64,000 bases of DNA from Paenibacillus barcinonensis (GCF_003217495.1 NZ_QJSW01000005.1:124001-188000), one strand, 5' to 3'. Counted from the stretch's first letter, positions 1 through 8,436 are shown. Notes: generated by a model not told the origin, from the letters alone. Translations and numbers: made by a program.

Positions 1-435
1 TTTACTTTTATCCGAATACTCCATGTATACATATGCTGTACCATTATTTGTATACCAGGAATTGGAGTATGTAGTGTAAGGTCCGCTTTTCTCATGGAAA
101 ATGGTGCTCCATTTTACCTGCCCTGTTTTAGCATCAATTGCCTGCAGGGAATCAAGCTTCCAATCCAGTGTAGTTTTGCTACTCGTTTTGATGACGGGCT
201 GGGACGAGTGAACATACACCAGATTTTTGGAAGGTACAGTATAAATATTTTGGATCATCACGTCTTTTTCTGTATTAGCCTCTGTCAACATCAGGGAAGA
301 AGAGGTCCAGGCAGGCTTAGGAAGGGATTCTGTGGCGGCTGCTGCGTGTGCTGCTGTGTTCATGTTCAAGAAGAGCATGCTGCTTAGCAGTAGAACAGCC
401 CATGTTGTCGTCTTCTGTTTGTTCGTTGGATACAA
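1..435 (-). CDS. Secreted protein with PQQ-like repeat, N-terminal part only
   Basis: This reading frame stays open from a TTG start at 435 to the window edge (145 codons), so only the N-terminus is seen. An AAGGTGG ribosome site lies 8 bases before the TTG. Residues about 12-33 form a signal peptide (basic NKQK, then a hydrophobic stretch ending in AAHAAAA). Further on, AIDAKTGQVKWS is the type of motif found in PQQ/WD-like beta-propeller blades, so an exported beta-propeller protein is plausible. The family cannot be fixed from this fragment. It is transcribed divergently from the Mrr-like gene. Confidence 0.75.
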   Translation of the reverse strand, partial: MYPTNKQKTTTWAVLLLSSMLFLNMNTAAHAAAATESLPKPAWTSSSLMLTEANTEKDVMIQNIYTVPSKNLVYVHSSQPVIKTSSKTTLDWKLDSLQAIDAKTGQVKWSTIFHEKSGPYTTYSNSWYTNNGTAYVYMEYSDKSK

Positions 436-684
436 GTGAGAAACCACCTTTCGTATTCGGTCAAAATAGAACCGATTGAAGAATTCTACCATTAAATTCT
501 AGTATAATTCAACCAGATGCGTTGTAACCATTTTAGACTCTGGATGTGCATATCTGATGTTTGCAGAAGTGAAACAGTTACAGGGAATTCATCTTCTTTC
601 GATATATTTCGAAGTTTGATATATTTAGTGCTGTAACATGAGTTATACGCAAGGTATGGAGCAAGACGGACAAGGAGAACAGAT

Positions 685-1275
685 ATGAATTGGAGTGACA
701 ACCTGACTTTATTGGTTATGGCAGGCATCGTCCTGTTATTGCTGCTGACCTGGATTGTAAGGCGAATCATCTACCGCGGGCAGCGGATTCGAAGCGAGGC
801 CAATCCTCAGAAAATTACGATCAGGGATATTGATCTAATGCAAGACGGCTCGGAATTTGAATTATACCTCTACAATCTGTTAGAGCAGTTGGGCTACGAT
901 GAGGTTCACAAAACGACCGGCAGTCGGGATTTTGGTGCGGATCTTGTTTTTGTGGACAGGCTGGGCAGAAGAAATGTGGTACAGGCGAAGCGATACGGGG
1001 CAAATCATCCGGTTGGTCTGGGTGCGGTGCAGGAAATTTACACGTCGATGCGTTATTATGAGGCCGAACGTTCGATTGTACTGACCTCCGCCCGTTATAC
1101 GGATTCTTGCCGAATACTGGCGGCGGTGAACGGAGTGAAGCTGCTGGACCGCGAGGATTTGATAGAGCTGATCAGTCTCTTCAAATCGCGCAGGCAGGAT
1201 GAGGCGCTGGAATTGATCGAAGAGGATGACCACGAGCCAATCGAAACGTGGCAGTCTCGGCGCAAGCGTACTTGA
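685..1275 (+). CDS. Membrane-anchored Mrr-type restriction endonuclease-like protein
   Basis: This 196-residue protein has one N-terminal membrane segment (about residues 7-26) followed by a basic stretch and a cytoplasmic Mrr_cat-type nuclease fold. The PD-(D/E)xK core is visible: E58 in the first helix, D86 in SRDFGADLV (79-87), and Q100-A-K102 in VVQAKRY. In this family the core cuts DNA, often modified or foreign DNA, but single-pass membrane versions have no settled role. The start at 685 follows an AAGGAG site. No methyltransferase or other restriction gene lies beside it, so it appears to be a stand-alone nuclease. The family assignment is strong; the target is unknown. Confidence 0.85.
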   Translation: MNWSDNLTLLVMAGIVLLLLLTWIVRRIIYRGQRIRSEANPQKITIRDIDLMQDGSEFELYLYNLLEQLGYDEVHKTTGSRDFGADLVFVDRLGRRNVVQAKRYGANHPVGLGAVQEIYTSMRYYEAERSIVLTSARYTDSCRILAAVNGVKLLDREDLIELISLFKSRRQDEALELIEEDDHEPIETWQSRRKRT

Positions 1276-1420
1276 TGTCAGACGGGCGCGGTCTTGAGCG
1301 CGGGGTGGAGGGTTTCTTTTCACAAACAACGTATGTATGGGTTCGGGCTGGCTGCACCTTCACTTGTATCGCTGCACATGATATATTGAACGTATATCAA
1401 TTGAAGGAGTGTGTAATGGT

Positions 1421-1699
1421 ATGGCACGTACACAGACACAAAAAGCGTTACGCAAAGCAGCACGATCAGGCCAGTGGTGTCCCGAGCAAAGTCGGAGAAT
1501 TAATGGAGATTACGGGGCGTTATCCCAGCATGTGCGTCTGACACCAACAAAGCAGGAAAAATTGCAAAAGGTCAAACACAAGAAGCAGATCATCCGGGAT
1601 GGTGGTGCTTCTTTTTATTTTGTCTTAGAGCGGGAGAAAATAAGAAAAGGAGAAGCGCTCAGCTCCTCCCTTCATGCACAACAAAATCCAATTCTATGA
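1421..1699 (+). CDS. Small basic protein, conserved-looking, unknown function
   Basis: The frame encodes 92 residues starting MARTQTQKALRKAARSG, very rich in Lys and Arg, with QSRRINGDY and TPTKQEK segments that look like a conserved small soluble Firmicutes protein. I do not recognise a named family. The ATG at 1421 is preferred because GAAGGAGT (1403-1410) lies 10 bases upstream. A GTG at 1409 in the same frame overlaps that site and is unlikely. The last about 35 residues look less ordered, and the stop overlaps the 3' end of convergent fabV by 6 bases, so the natural end may have drifted. Confidence 0.6.
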   Translation: MARTQTQKALRKAARSGQWCPEQSRRINGDYGALSQHVRLTPTKQEKLQKVKHKKQIIRDGGASFYFVLEREKIRKGEALSSSLHAQQNPIL

Positions 1700-2890
1700 C
1701 TGAACAAGATGAGGGACTTCCACGTTCGGATCAACATCGGCTTCATAATCAACGCCATCCGTTTCAAAACCGAACAGTTGGAAAAACTCGCGGCGGTAGC
1801 CTTCCAGATCGGACAGATCATAGATATTTTCTGTTGTCAGCTCGTTCCAGATCTTCGCAACTTCCTCCTGCACGTCTGCTTTCATCTCCCAATCATCAAT
1901 ACGAATGCGTCCTTGCTCATCGGTCGGCACTTCACCGCCAGCATACAGACGATCCGCAAACAGACGCTGCAATTGCTCGATGCAGCCTTCATGCAATCCT
2001 TTTTCCTTCATTACTTTGTACAAAGCGGAAATATACAGTGGCACAACCGGAATCGCAGAGCTGGATTGGGTGACAAGTGCTTTGGCTACGGTAACGTAAG
2101 CACGTCCACCTGTTGCGCTCAGACGCTCATGCATTTTGCGTGCCGTTGCTTCGAGATGATCCTTCGCCTGACCGATGGAGCCTTCACGATAGATCGCATG
2201 TGTCAATTCAGGGCCGATGTAGGAGAAGGCGAGGGTTGTAGCATTGTCTGCAAGTACGCCGCCTTGCTGCAGCGCATCCATCCACAGCTCCCAGTCCTCG
2301 CCGCCCATCACGTTGACGGTCTGACGAATCTCTTCTTCTGTAGCAGGCTCAAGCGTAACCGAACTGATCTCCCCTGTATGGAAGTTAACGGTTTTGTTCG
2401 TATAGGATTGTCCGATCGGCTTCAGCACCGAGTTGAACACTTCGCCTGTATTGGGATCGGTACGGCGCGCGGAAGCGACACTGTAGACAACCAGATCCAC
2501 CTGACCGAATTCGCTGCGGATCAGCTCGACGGCCTTGTCGCGGGTTTCATTGGCAAAAGCATCACCTGTGATGCTGTAGGATTTCAGGCCTGCTGCATCA
2601 GCAGCCTTCTCAAACGCTGCAGAGTTATACCATCCGGCAGAAGCTGTACGTTTGTCCGTTGAGCTGGACGGGCGATATATACCGATTGTATTGGCTCCTG
2701 CTCCAAAAGCGGAGACGATACGTGAAGCCAGCCCGTAACCTGTAGACGCGCCAATGACAAGCACGTTGCGCGGGCCCTGAATGGCAGGCCGGGATTTTAC
2801 ATAATCAATCTGTTCCTGTACTTGTGCCGCACAGCCGACAGGATGGGAGGTTGTGCAGATAAAACCACGCGTTCTTGGTTTAATAATCAT
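1694..2890 (-). CDS. fabV: Enoyl-ACP reductase FabV (trans-2-enoyl-CoA reductase family)
   Basis: This 398-residue protein matches FabV in length and sequence. FabV performs the last reduction of fatty acid elongation, converting trans-2-enoyl-ACP to acyl-ACP with NAD(P)H in the cytoplasm. Visible features are MIIKPRTRGFICTTSHPVGC at the N-terminus, the Rossmann nucleotide loop GASTGYG (47-53), and the catalytic Tyr-x8-Lys pair Y234/K243 in YREGSIGQAK. FabV is a long SDR-type reductase known to be far less sensitive to triclosan than FabI. AAAGGGTG precedes the ATG at 2890, and four 11-base-phased repeats lie immediately upstream (2909-2951). Confidence 0.95.
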   Translation of the reverse strand: MIIKPRTRGFICTTSHPVGCAAQVQEQIDYVKSRPAIQGPRNVLVIGASTGYGLASRIVSAFGAGANTIGIYRPSSSTDKRTASAGWYNSAAFEKAADAAGLKSYSITGDAFANETRDKAVELIRSEFGQVDLVVYSVASARRTDPNTGEVFNSVLKPIGQSYTNKTVNFHTGEISSVTLEPATEEEIRQTVNVMGGEDWELWMDALQQGGVLADNATTLAFSYIGPELTHAIYREGSIGQAKDHLEATARKMHERLSATGGRAYVTVAKALVTQSSSAIPVVPLYISALYKVMKEKGLHEGCIEQLQRLFADRLYAGGEVPTDEQGRIRIDDWEMKADVQEEVAKIWNELTTENIYDLSDLEGYRREFFQLFGFETDGVDYEADVDPNVEVPHLVQS

Positions 2891-2908
2891 TATTGTGGCA
2901 CCCTTTCG

Positions 2909-2951
2909 TGTTCAATTCATGTTTCATGCCTGTTTCATGCATGTTCCAAGC
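2909..2951 (-). repeat. Four 11-base-phased decamer repeats upstream of fabV
   Basis: Reading the fabV strand, decamers ending in GAACA or GAAACA recur exactly every 11 bases (plus-strand starts 2909, 2920, 2931 and 2942). The two central copies are identical (GCATGAAACA) and the outer two differ at a few positions. They end just before the fabV ribosome site. One-turn phasing suggests an array bound by one protein on one face of the helix, or a leader element; this is inference. Confidence 0.6.
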
Positions 2952-3087
2952 GGAATAGATTCATTGTGTTGCTTTGGGTCTTCATACTCCACATGTTCGA
3001 TACTCATCATGCTCCAAACGTTCCATACTCTGAATGAATGCTCTAATGCCCGTATGCATCTTCCCTATTGTAAAACAATTGTGTTCG

Positions 3088-3102
3088 AAACGGAAACCGT
3101 TT
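3088..3102. promoter_or_regulatory. Palindromic candidate operator AAACGG-aaa-CCGTTT
   Basis: This is a perfect 6-base inverted repeat with a 3-base centre, about 95 bases upstream of the HTH-TPR regulator start. It could be an autoregulatory operator. No promoter boxes around it are clear enough to assign. Confidence 0.4.
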
Positions 3103-3196
3103 TGATCATTTTTACTGGAAGTCTGGCAATTGAGATGTGATTTTGGGATGATAGGCTTGAAATGTTACAACGTGATTAGGAAAGGATAGACTTGGT

Positions 3197-4480
3197 ATGC
3201 TGAAGGAACGGATCGAGTTTTTGAGCAAACGAAAACAAATCTCACGCAAAGACCTTGTAGAAGGTCTGATTACGCAAGCTCATTTTGCAAACATTCTGGC
3301 AGAGCGTTATCCGCTGCCTGAGGATTTGGCTGAAAGCATCGCCAGTCGTCTGGGGGTGAGTGCCTCGTATTTGCTGCGTGCCAATGCACAGGATGAGCAG
3401 ACGATGGCGCGGGCGGAGCAGATTTTTGCACAGATGTGCGTGCCAGCCACAATAATCCCGGAGGAATCCGTGCATGCGCTGAAGGATCGGCATGATTCGC
3501 TTACGGTAGAGCTGACAACCGCTCTCATGAAGGCAGTATATTACCAGCAGTTAAATGATGCCGCCGCGCATGAATATATTCATACATCGTATCTCAATTT
3601 TTATCTGGAGAGGCTTGGCCGCCCGGATGATGTTCAGCTTCCAAGGCCGCTCAGCAAAGCGCTGCTTTTCTATAAAATCCAATATTACCGGTCCAAGCTG
3701 GCTTTTGTAGATGTGCTAACTCATGTGACAAGGCTAAGCAGCCTGACGGAGCCGGGCAGTGAGCTATGGCTATCCATCCAGAATATCCAGATGGAGGCGT
3801 ACATTCAGACTCGGCAATACGAGGCGGCGAAAAGCACGTTTGAGCAGACGATGAAGTATGTCTACGACCATCGCTTGTTTCACCGATTGTCTGGTCTGTA
3901 TGTAGCTTACAGCGGGTACTGCTTTACGATGGGACTTGTGCAGGAGGCGTTGTCAGCTTTATCCATGGCCGAGGCGAATTTGGTATATGCGGGAAATTCG
4001 GGGGAGCTGATGACCGCGATAGCGAATAACCGGATTGTGATGTTAACGATGTCAGGGGAGCTTGACCAGGCAGAGGAGGAGATCAAGCGGTTCGAGAGCC
4101 TGCTTGGTGCAGAAACGGAGGAGACACAGCAGGCGATGAAGCCGCTGCTCTGGGTGTACCGCTGCGAGGTTGCCACGGCCCGAAAAAGCTGGGGCATGCT
4201 GGCTCAAGGGGTGCATCAGCTGTTAAGCTGTGCTGTTACGGAGGATCAGCAGATGAGTGCTGTTTTCTATCAAAGTCAGCTTGCTCTGGCGCATGGTGAA
4301 CAGGACTTATTTTTGACGCATGCGCAGGCATGTCTGCCTTATTTTGAGAGTATCCAGCAGTCCATGCGTTTAGAGACATTATATGAGGGACTGGCTGTAG
4401 TGAGTGAGGATCAGCGTCGGTACAAGGAAGCGGCAGCGTATTATCGTAAACTGGTGTATTTGCTACGGCGGTCGAGCTGA
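3197..4480 (+). CDS. Helix-turn-helix/TPR transcriptional regulator (RRNPP-like)
   Basis: The 427-residue protein begins with an XRE-like helix-turn-helix of about 65 residues (MLKERIEFLSKRKQISRKDL through RLGVSASYLLRA). It continues as an all-helical array typical of TPR repeats (about 90-427), including RQYEAAKSTFEQTM and RRYKEAAAYYRKL. This layout is that of RRNPP peptide-sensing regulators such as PlcR and NprR, or of related TPR regulators. I see no small exported signalling-peptide gene directly downstream, so peptide control is unproven. The ATG at 3197 follows AGGAAAGGAT. Confidence 0.75.
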   Translation: MLKERIEFLSKRKQISRKDLVEGLITQAHFANILAERYPLPEDLAESIASRLGVSASYLLRANAQDEQTMARAEQIFAQMCVPATIIPEESVHALKDRHDSLTVELTTALMKAVYYQQLNDAAAHEYIHTSYLNFYLERLGRPDDVQLPRPLSKALLFYKIQYYRSKLAFVDVLTHVTRLSSLTEPGSELWLSIQNIQMEAYIQTRQYEAAKSTFEQTMKYVYDHRLFHRLSGLYVAYSGYCFTMGLVQEALSALSMAEANLVYAGNSGELMTAIANNRIVMLTMSGELDQAEEEIKRFESLLGAETEETQQAMKPLLWVYRCEVATARKSWGMLAQGVHQLLSCAVTEDQQMSAVFYQSQLALAHGEQDLFLTHAQACLPYFESIQQSMRLETLYEGLAVVSEDQRRYKEAAAYYRKLVYLLRRSS

Positions 4481-4520
4481 AGCTGGGTGGTCAGGCAGAC
4501 TCGGGTAGGGTCAGGTAGGT

Positions 4521-4555
4521 AAGGTAAGGTAAGGTAAGGTAAGGTAAGGTAAGGT
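4521..4555. repeat. (AAGGT)7 pentanucleotide tandem repeat
   Basis: There are seven perfect AAGGT copies about 40 bases after the HTH-TPR stop codon, preceded by degenerate AGGT units. Tracts of this kind are prone to slippage and copy-number change between strains. Confidence 0.95.
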
Positions 4556-4731
4556 CGAGGGGGAGTTGTCAGATAAGCAGAGTTTGTAGAGCAGGTAAAG
4601 TAATCAAACCAGCCAAGGTAAGGAGCAAGCGGACAACCAACCAACAGAATAGAAGGTGAGCATGGGGCAGCAGGATAGGTGAAAAGTAAGTACGCAAGGC
4701 ACCCAAGCAAAGCAGGTAAAACAAGCAAGGC

Positions 4732-4758
4732 AAGTAAATCAAGTAAATCAAGTAAATC
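4732..4758. repeat. Three tandem copies of AAGTAAATC
   Basis: Three perfect 9-base copies lie within a wider purine-rich tract. No function is evident. Confidence 0.9.
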
Positions 4759-4812
4759 AAGATAACTTTAAAGGCGCTAAAAAGGAGATTCATCGCCTCT
4801 GTGGGAGTGTGA

Positions 4813-5019
4813 TTTTTCTAACGATCACCGGAGACGCTATGTGGGTGAAATGACACGCTTCTATATTCTAACGATCACAGGAAACCTAATGTAACGAGAT
4901 TGATGTGAAACTTGGCATTTTTCTTGCGTTTTTGGCGAAATAAGGTTCCTGGAGATCGTTACAATTCCAGCAAGCCTAATATTGCCCCAAATAAGGTTAT
5001 CTGTGATCGTTAGAAAATG
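4813..5019. repeat. Cluster of four about 28-base repeats in inverted arrangement
   Basis: Two copies read forward (4813-4842 and 4865-4892), each with the core CTAACGATCAC followed by GGA-A/G-AC. Two copies read in reverse (4937-4964 and 4989-5019), each with AAATAAGGTT followed by GATCGTTA. The set can fold into nested hairpins. This resembles a mobile or dispersed intergenic element, not a CRISPR, because spacing is uneven and orientation alternates. Confidence 0.75.
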
Positions 5020-5348
5020 AGCTTGGCTTAGCGGAAGGGGAGGAGCTTTAAGGCAACTAAAGGTAAGGTGTGCGGAGAAGATAACGTTTAAAAGTAGACA
5101 TTTGACGGATCGGCATAGCTGGAACCACAGGCAAAGTTACAAAAACAAAAGGCTTAATGCTCATTAAGTTAGAAAAACGTGCTTTTTTATTGGGGAAGCC
5201 GGGCATATGGACAAATAAATGGATGAAGTGGTGTCTGGAACAGACGTATTTCCTCTGTTTTTTTGTATGTGTCCAGAGGTGTATTCAGTGGCTTTGTGTT
5301 GTGTTTATAATTAAGTATATCCAATAAAAAACAAATGAGGTGTTCGAT

Positions 5349-5768
5349 ATGCTGGGATGGTTTACACGTAAAAACAAACAGGAAGATGCTCTTGCCAGAG
5401 CGGAACGTACGATCAATAGCGGACTTACGGGTTTGATGATGAAAGGTTTTGTACCTAAAGAACATCGGGATGCCATCAATCAAGGTTTGGACTCGGCTAA
5501 GCAGGCACAACTGGCTGCAAGTGGTTCGCTTCCCCTGATGGCGACCGGGACCGTGCTCAGTGTATCGGATACGGGGAAACTAATTAATTTTGATCCGATT
5601 GTGGTGCTTGTGCTTGAGGTGACTGAAAAGAACGGTCTTACCTATCAGCGTACGATGGAAACATTGGTGTCCAAGCTGCAGATTCCACGTTCGGGTGATC
5701 GTGTTGGTTTGGGGCAGCATCCGGCAAATCCCTCTGAACTGATCTATATGGGACTTCTGTCTGTTTAG
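5349..5768 (+). CDS. Soluble protein with one copy of a beta domain shared with the next gene
   Basis: This 139-residue protein has a helical N-terminal half (ALARAERTINSGLTGLMMKG) and a C-terminal domain of about 70 residues. That domain (GTVLSVSDTGKLINFDPIVV onwards) matches both repeats in the following gene: G-x-V, TG-x-x-IN-x-x-P, a short extended segment, a central GD turn and a final hydrophobic strand. The ATG at 5349 is chosen because GAGGTG (5337-5342) lies 6 bases upstream; a GTG at 5340 overlaps that site. Function is unknown. The adjacent gene likely acts with it. Confidence 0.65.
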   Translation: MLGWFTRKNKQEDALARAERTINSGLTGLMMKGFVPKEHRDAINQGLDSAKQAQLAASGSLPLMATGTVLSVSDTGKLINFDPIVVLVLEVTEKNGLTYQRTMETLVSKLQIPRSGDRVGLGQHPANPSELIYMGLLSV

Positions 5769-5886
5769 GTAGCCTGGGGTGGAGAGGGAAGACAAATGAT
5801 GTCTTAGCAAGTTCGTAATGGATTTCATGGAAGTGAACATGATTGTTGCAGCTAACAACTGTAAATAGATATACGAGGTGAGGGAT

Positions 5887-6681
5887 ATGAGTCGGTTTTT
5901 CGGAATGTTAGGTTTGCTCCTGGTGTTTGGGGCGGGCATTTCTCCCGTGGTGGCACAGTGGCTTTGGCATGATCCATTTAGCGCTATGCAGGCGTGGTGG
6001 TTTAAACCGATGATTTTTGGCGGTATTGGTCTGATGGTGGTGACATCTGTATTAGGTACAAGTCTGGGGCAACGCAAGATCAAATCAGGAAAGCCAGCGC
6101 TTGGCGTGATTCAAAGTTTACAGCAGACGGGTGTCTACATTAATGAACAGCCTGAAGTGCAAATCATGTTGAAGGTGTCTCTTCAGGGACAGGAAACGTA
6201 TGATGCAGAGCTGAGAAGTGTTATTCCATTAACCTCGTTGTCCCAGTTTCAGCCGGGAAGTGTCATTCCGCTTGTCGTGTCTGAGAGGGATGAGCGCAAG
6301 GTAGGGCTGGATCAGCATGGAACGGTGTCGCAAGAGCATATGCAGGAACTGTTGAATGAAAAGATGATGCAGCAGGGCATCGCGCCCGAAATGTTGGATA
6401 TTGCACGAACAGGAGAGAAAGGGCTGGCTAAAATAGTCGATGTTACTCCACTCGGTAACGGAAACAATGGCAACATCAAGCTACAGCTTACATTAAGTGT
6501 CACGAAGCCGAATGGGGAAAGCTTTGAGGTGACCACGCAAAAAGAAATTGTTCCCGCTGCGCTTTCACAGGTCCAGCAGGGAAACCTTATTAACGTATTT
6601 TATTCCAGACAGGACCCTTCCAAGGTGGCCCTTGCACTTCAAGTGCAGGAGCAGCAGTTGAATCAGCTGTTCTCGCCCTGA
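5887..6681 (+). CDS. Membrane protein with two copies of the same beta domain
   Basis: The protein has 264 residues. Two membrane segments (about 3-22 and 40-60) are followed by domain copy 1 (about 71-147), a short SHOCT-like helix (about 150-172, HMQELLNEKMMQQGIAPEML) and domain copy 2 (about 178-256). Both copies show the pattern TG/GN-x-x-I-N..., VxLxLxV, V-P-x-x-x-L, then PGSVIP or QGNLIN and a DP-x-KVAL-like ending. The ATG at 5887 sits 6 bases after GAGGTG; the GTG at 5878 is part of that site. It lies 118 bases after the soluble partner and is probably co-transcribed. No enzyme motif is seen; a binding or envelope role is inference. Confidence 0.65.
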   Translation: MSRFFGMLGLLLVFGAGISPVVAQWLWHDPFSAMQAWWFKPMIFGGIGLMVVTSVLGTSLGQRKIKSGKPALGVIQSLQQTGVYINEQPEVQIMLKVSLQGQETYDAELRSVIPLTSLSQFQPGSVIPLVVSERDERKVGLDQHGTVSQEHMQELLNEKMMQQGIAPEMLDIARTGEKGLAKIVDVTPLGNGNNGNIKLQLTLSVTKPNGESFEVTTQKEIVPAALSQVQQGNLINVFYSRQDPSKVALALQVQEQQLNQLFSP

Positions 6682-6766
6682 ACCTGCATCTGTGGTCACA
6701 AAATATGGGGATCATATAAATGGAAGTCATCAGGGCGTGTCTTGAAACCTATTGAAGTGTATCTTT

Positions 6767-7423
6767 TTACCACCTTTTCGTCCCCTGCTGCATCAGCATT
6801 TCCCGAAATGAGGAGAAAAGAGGCTGTGCATGCGGCTCAAGCTTCTCCCGGCTATGCTGCTGTTCATCAAATAATGCTTCGTGATCAAACCATACGACAG
6901 CATAGTCCTTCGCTTGATCTGGCTTATTCGCATCCCAGCACACGGGTCCGGCTCCATCCTCATAGGAAGCAAACGGAATATATCCTGCCTCAATCAGGGA
7001 TGGCCATGAGGACCAGAGCTCACGAATCTCCTCCAGTGGGGAGTCGGAAGGCAGGTTGGGCAATTCAATTGTACATTCATCGAAACGAAGATATACGTTA
7101 AGTACGTATCGGGTGCTCAGATAGGCGGCGTACAGCGGCGGCACAGAGAAAGTCGTACCATACTTATAAGATAGAGGGCTGATCAAAGCATCAGCCAATT
7201 CATCAATCTGCTCCTCCGTGACCGCTGAGTCCATCATTTTCCAAAGCACCCAGCCCTCTTCGTCAATCTCGCCATCCTGCATAGCCACAGGCACGCCCTT
7301 GTCATCCTCTTCCATTTTGGCTGGAAGGGACATCAGTATATGCCGGTGGGGGGAATCGAAATATGCATCGAGCCAGCTTTTGATAAAAAGTCGATTCTCC
7401 TTCAGTGCTTGTAGTTCACTCAT
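6767..7423 (-). CDS. SMI1/KNR4 (SUKH) family protein
   Basis: The product is 218 residues from the ATG at 7423, which has AAAGG about 11 bases upstream. An ATG at 7450 would add nine residues. The sequence has SUKH-type hallmarks: a helical start, ELPNLPSDSPLEEIRELW, and the core IEAGYIPFASYEDGAGPVCW followed by YAVVWFDHEA. Proteins of this kind include immunity proteins of polymorphic toxin systems and stand-alone regulators. No toxin gene adjoins it here, so an immunity role is not supported by context. Confidence 0.75.
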   Translation of the reverse strand: MSELQALKENRLFIKSWLDAYFDSPHRHILMSLPAKMEEDDKGVPVAMQDGEIDEEGWVLWKMMDSAVTEEQIDELADALISPLSYKYGTTFSVPPLYAAYLSTRYVLNVYLRFDECTIELPNLPSDSPLEEIRELWSSWPSLIEAGYIPFASYEDGAGPVCWDANKPDQAKDYAVVWFDHEALFDEQQHSREKLEPHAQPLFSSFREMLMQQGTKRW

Positions 7424-7494
7424 AGCGTTCACAACCTTTCTGATCACCATGCTCTTAACTCAGATGACTTTCCATGTGCTTAATCCCATTCATT

Positions 7495-8313
7495 TTAAAC
7501 AATACCCATCCGCATGCGATAAGAGAATAACACTTCTTTGGAGGTTCCGGCAAAAACAAGCTCAGCCTGGCGTCTGAAGTCATCCGCAAGCTCGTTCAAT
7601 TCCGTTGCGCCGAGCTTCAGCGCGGTTTGCAGACCACCTTGGCTGAGCGCCAGGTTGGCGTAACGGTCGGCGGTAAACGGCTCGTAATGATGGAATACGA
7701 TCTCGCGGCTATAGCGGAACAGACCTGACTGCCGAATCTGCTGCAGATGCTCCTCCTTGCTCCATTTATGTGCTTGCTGCTCAGTGCTCGCCAGACGGGA
7801 GGCAAGCTCATCTGCGGTGCTTACCAACTGCTCGTAAGCTGCTTCAAGCTGCCAATCGAGCGATGGCGGCCAGTCACAATCGTAGGCGGCAAAAATACCA
7901 CCAGGACGGAGCACTCGAGCGAACTCGCGCAGGGTGGATTCCGGCTCCATCCAGTGAAACGATTGGGAGCAGGTCAGGATATCCACGCTGTCATCCGGGA
8001 GACCAAGGTCATGAGACATGCCTGCGGCGAAGCGAAGCTGAGTCGGCTCGCCTGCCGCTTGCCATTTGGCAATGCCCACGCTGCGCATATCATCACTAGG
8101 CTCCACACCGATAATACGCTCGGCATCGTGTAACCAGATCCAGGTGGATAAGCCTGTGCCGCAACCGACATCAGCTACGAGGCGAGGTCTGCTTCCCAGA
8201 TAATTCGTAAGTACATCAACCACTTTACGGGGAGCAGCGGGCCTGTTTTGATCATAGAGTGTGCCAAAGCCTTTAAAGCGTTCCACATTATTACGCCTGA
8301 TTTGCTGATTCAT
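7495..8313 (-). CDS. Class I SAM-dependent methyltransferase
   Basis: This 272-residue protein has a Rossmann methyltransferase core: motif I VADVGCGTGLS (about 46-56) for AdoMet, GVEPSDDM as motif II, and DILTCSQSFHWM with LREFARVLRPGGIFAAYD as the post-motifs typical of the UbiE/Methyltransf_11 group. The substrate cannot be deduced. The ATG at 8313 is preferred because GGGGAGG lies 7 bases before it; an upstream ATG at 8334 overlaps that site. It lies downstream of the WYL regulator on the same strand with a 123-base gap, so it may have its own promoter. Confidence 0.88.
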   Translation of the reverse strand: MNQQIRRNNVERFKGFGTLYDQNRPAAPRKVVDVLTNYLGSRPRLVADVGCGTGLSTWIWLHDAERIIGVEPSDDMRSVGIAKWQAAGEPTQLRFAAGMSHDLGLPDDSVDILTCSQSFHWMEPESTLREFARVLRPGGIFAAYDCDWPPSLDWQLEAAYEQLVSTADELASRLASTEQQAHKWSKEEHLQQIRQSGLFRYSREIVFHHYEPFTADRYANLALSQGGLQTALKLGATELNELADDFRRQAELVFAGTSKEVLFSYRMRMGIV

Positions 8314-8436
8314 CCTTGTGCCTCCCCACTTCAATTAACCTCTACCCATGTACCTCAAATACCTTAGCACCTCAGCATCTGAACATTCCATAGCGAATAG
8401 CGTACTGCTTTATTAACGTTATAGTATACATACATG

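Larger units (their letters stand above)
2891..3196. other. Divergent intergenic region between fabV and the HTH-TPR gene
   Basis: This 306-base stretch must hold both divergent promoters. It contains the 11-base-phased repeats at 2909-2951 on the fabV side and a perfect inverted repeat at 3088-3102 on the regulator side. I see no coding capacity. Confidence 0.7.
4481..5348. other. 868-base gene-free, repeat-rich region
   Basis: No convincing gene is present. The first part is purine-rich and low in complexity, with a pentamer array (4521-4555) and a 9-base triplicate (4732-4758). The middle holds a four-copy inverted repeat cluster (4813-5019). A perfect stem CTTAAT-GCTC-ATTAAG lies at 5153-5168. 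Minus-strand open frames here come from the simple repeats. Confidence 0.7.

Noticed and set aside
1709-2662. Plus-strand open frame opposite fabV
   Set aside because: Frequent His/Cys/Arg composition without motif; fabV is certain on the other strand.
4441-4728. Minus-strand frame with repeated TLPYL
   Set aside because: It is a direct product of the AAGGT tandem repeat and overlaps the regulator's end.
4813-5019. CRISPR array
   Set aside because: Repeats alternate in orientation, spacing differs (about 22 to 45 bases) and copies are imperfect; there are no cas genes.
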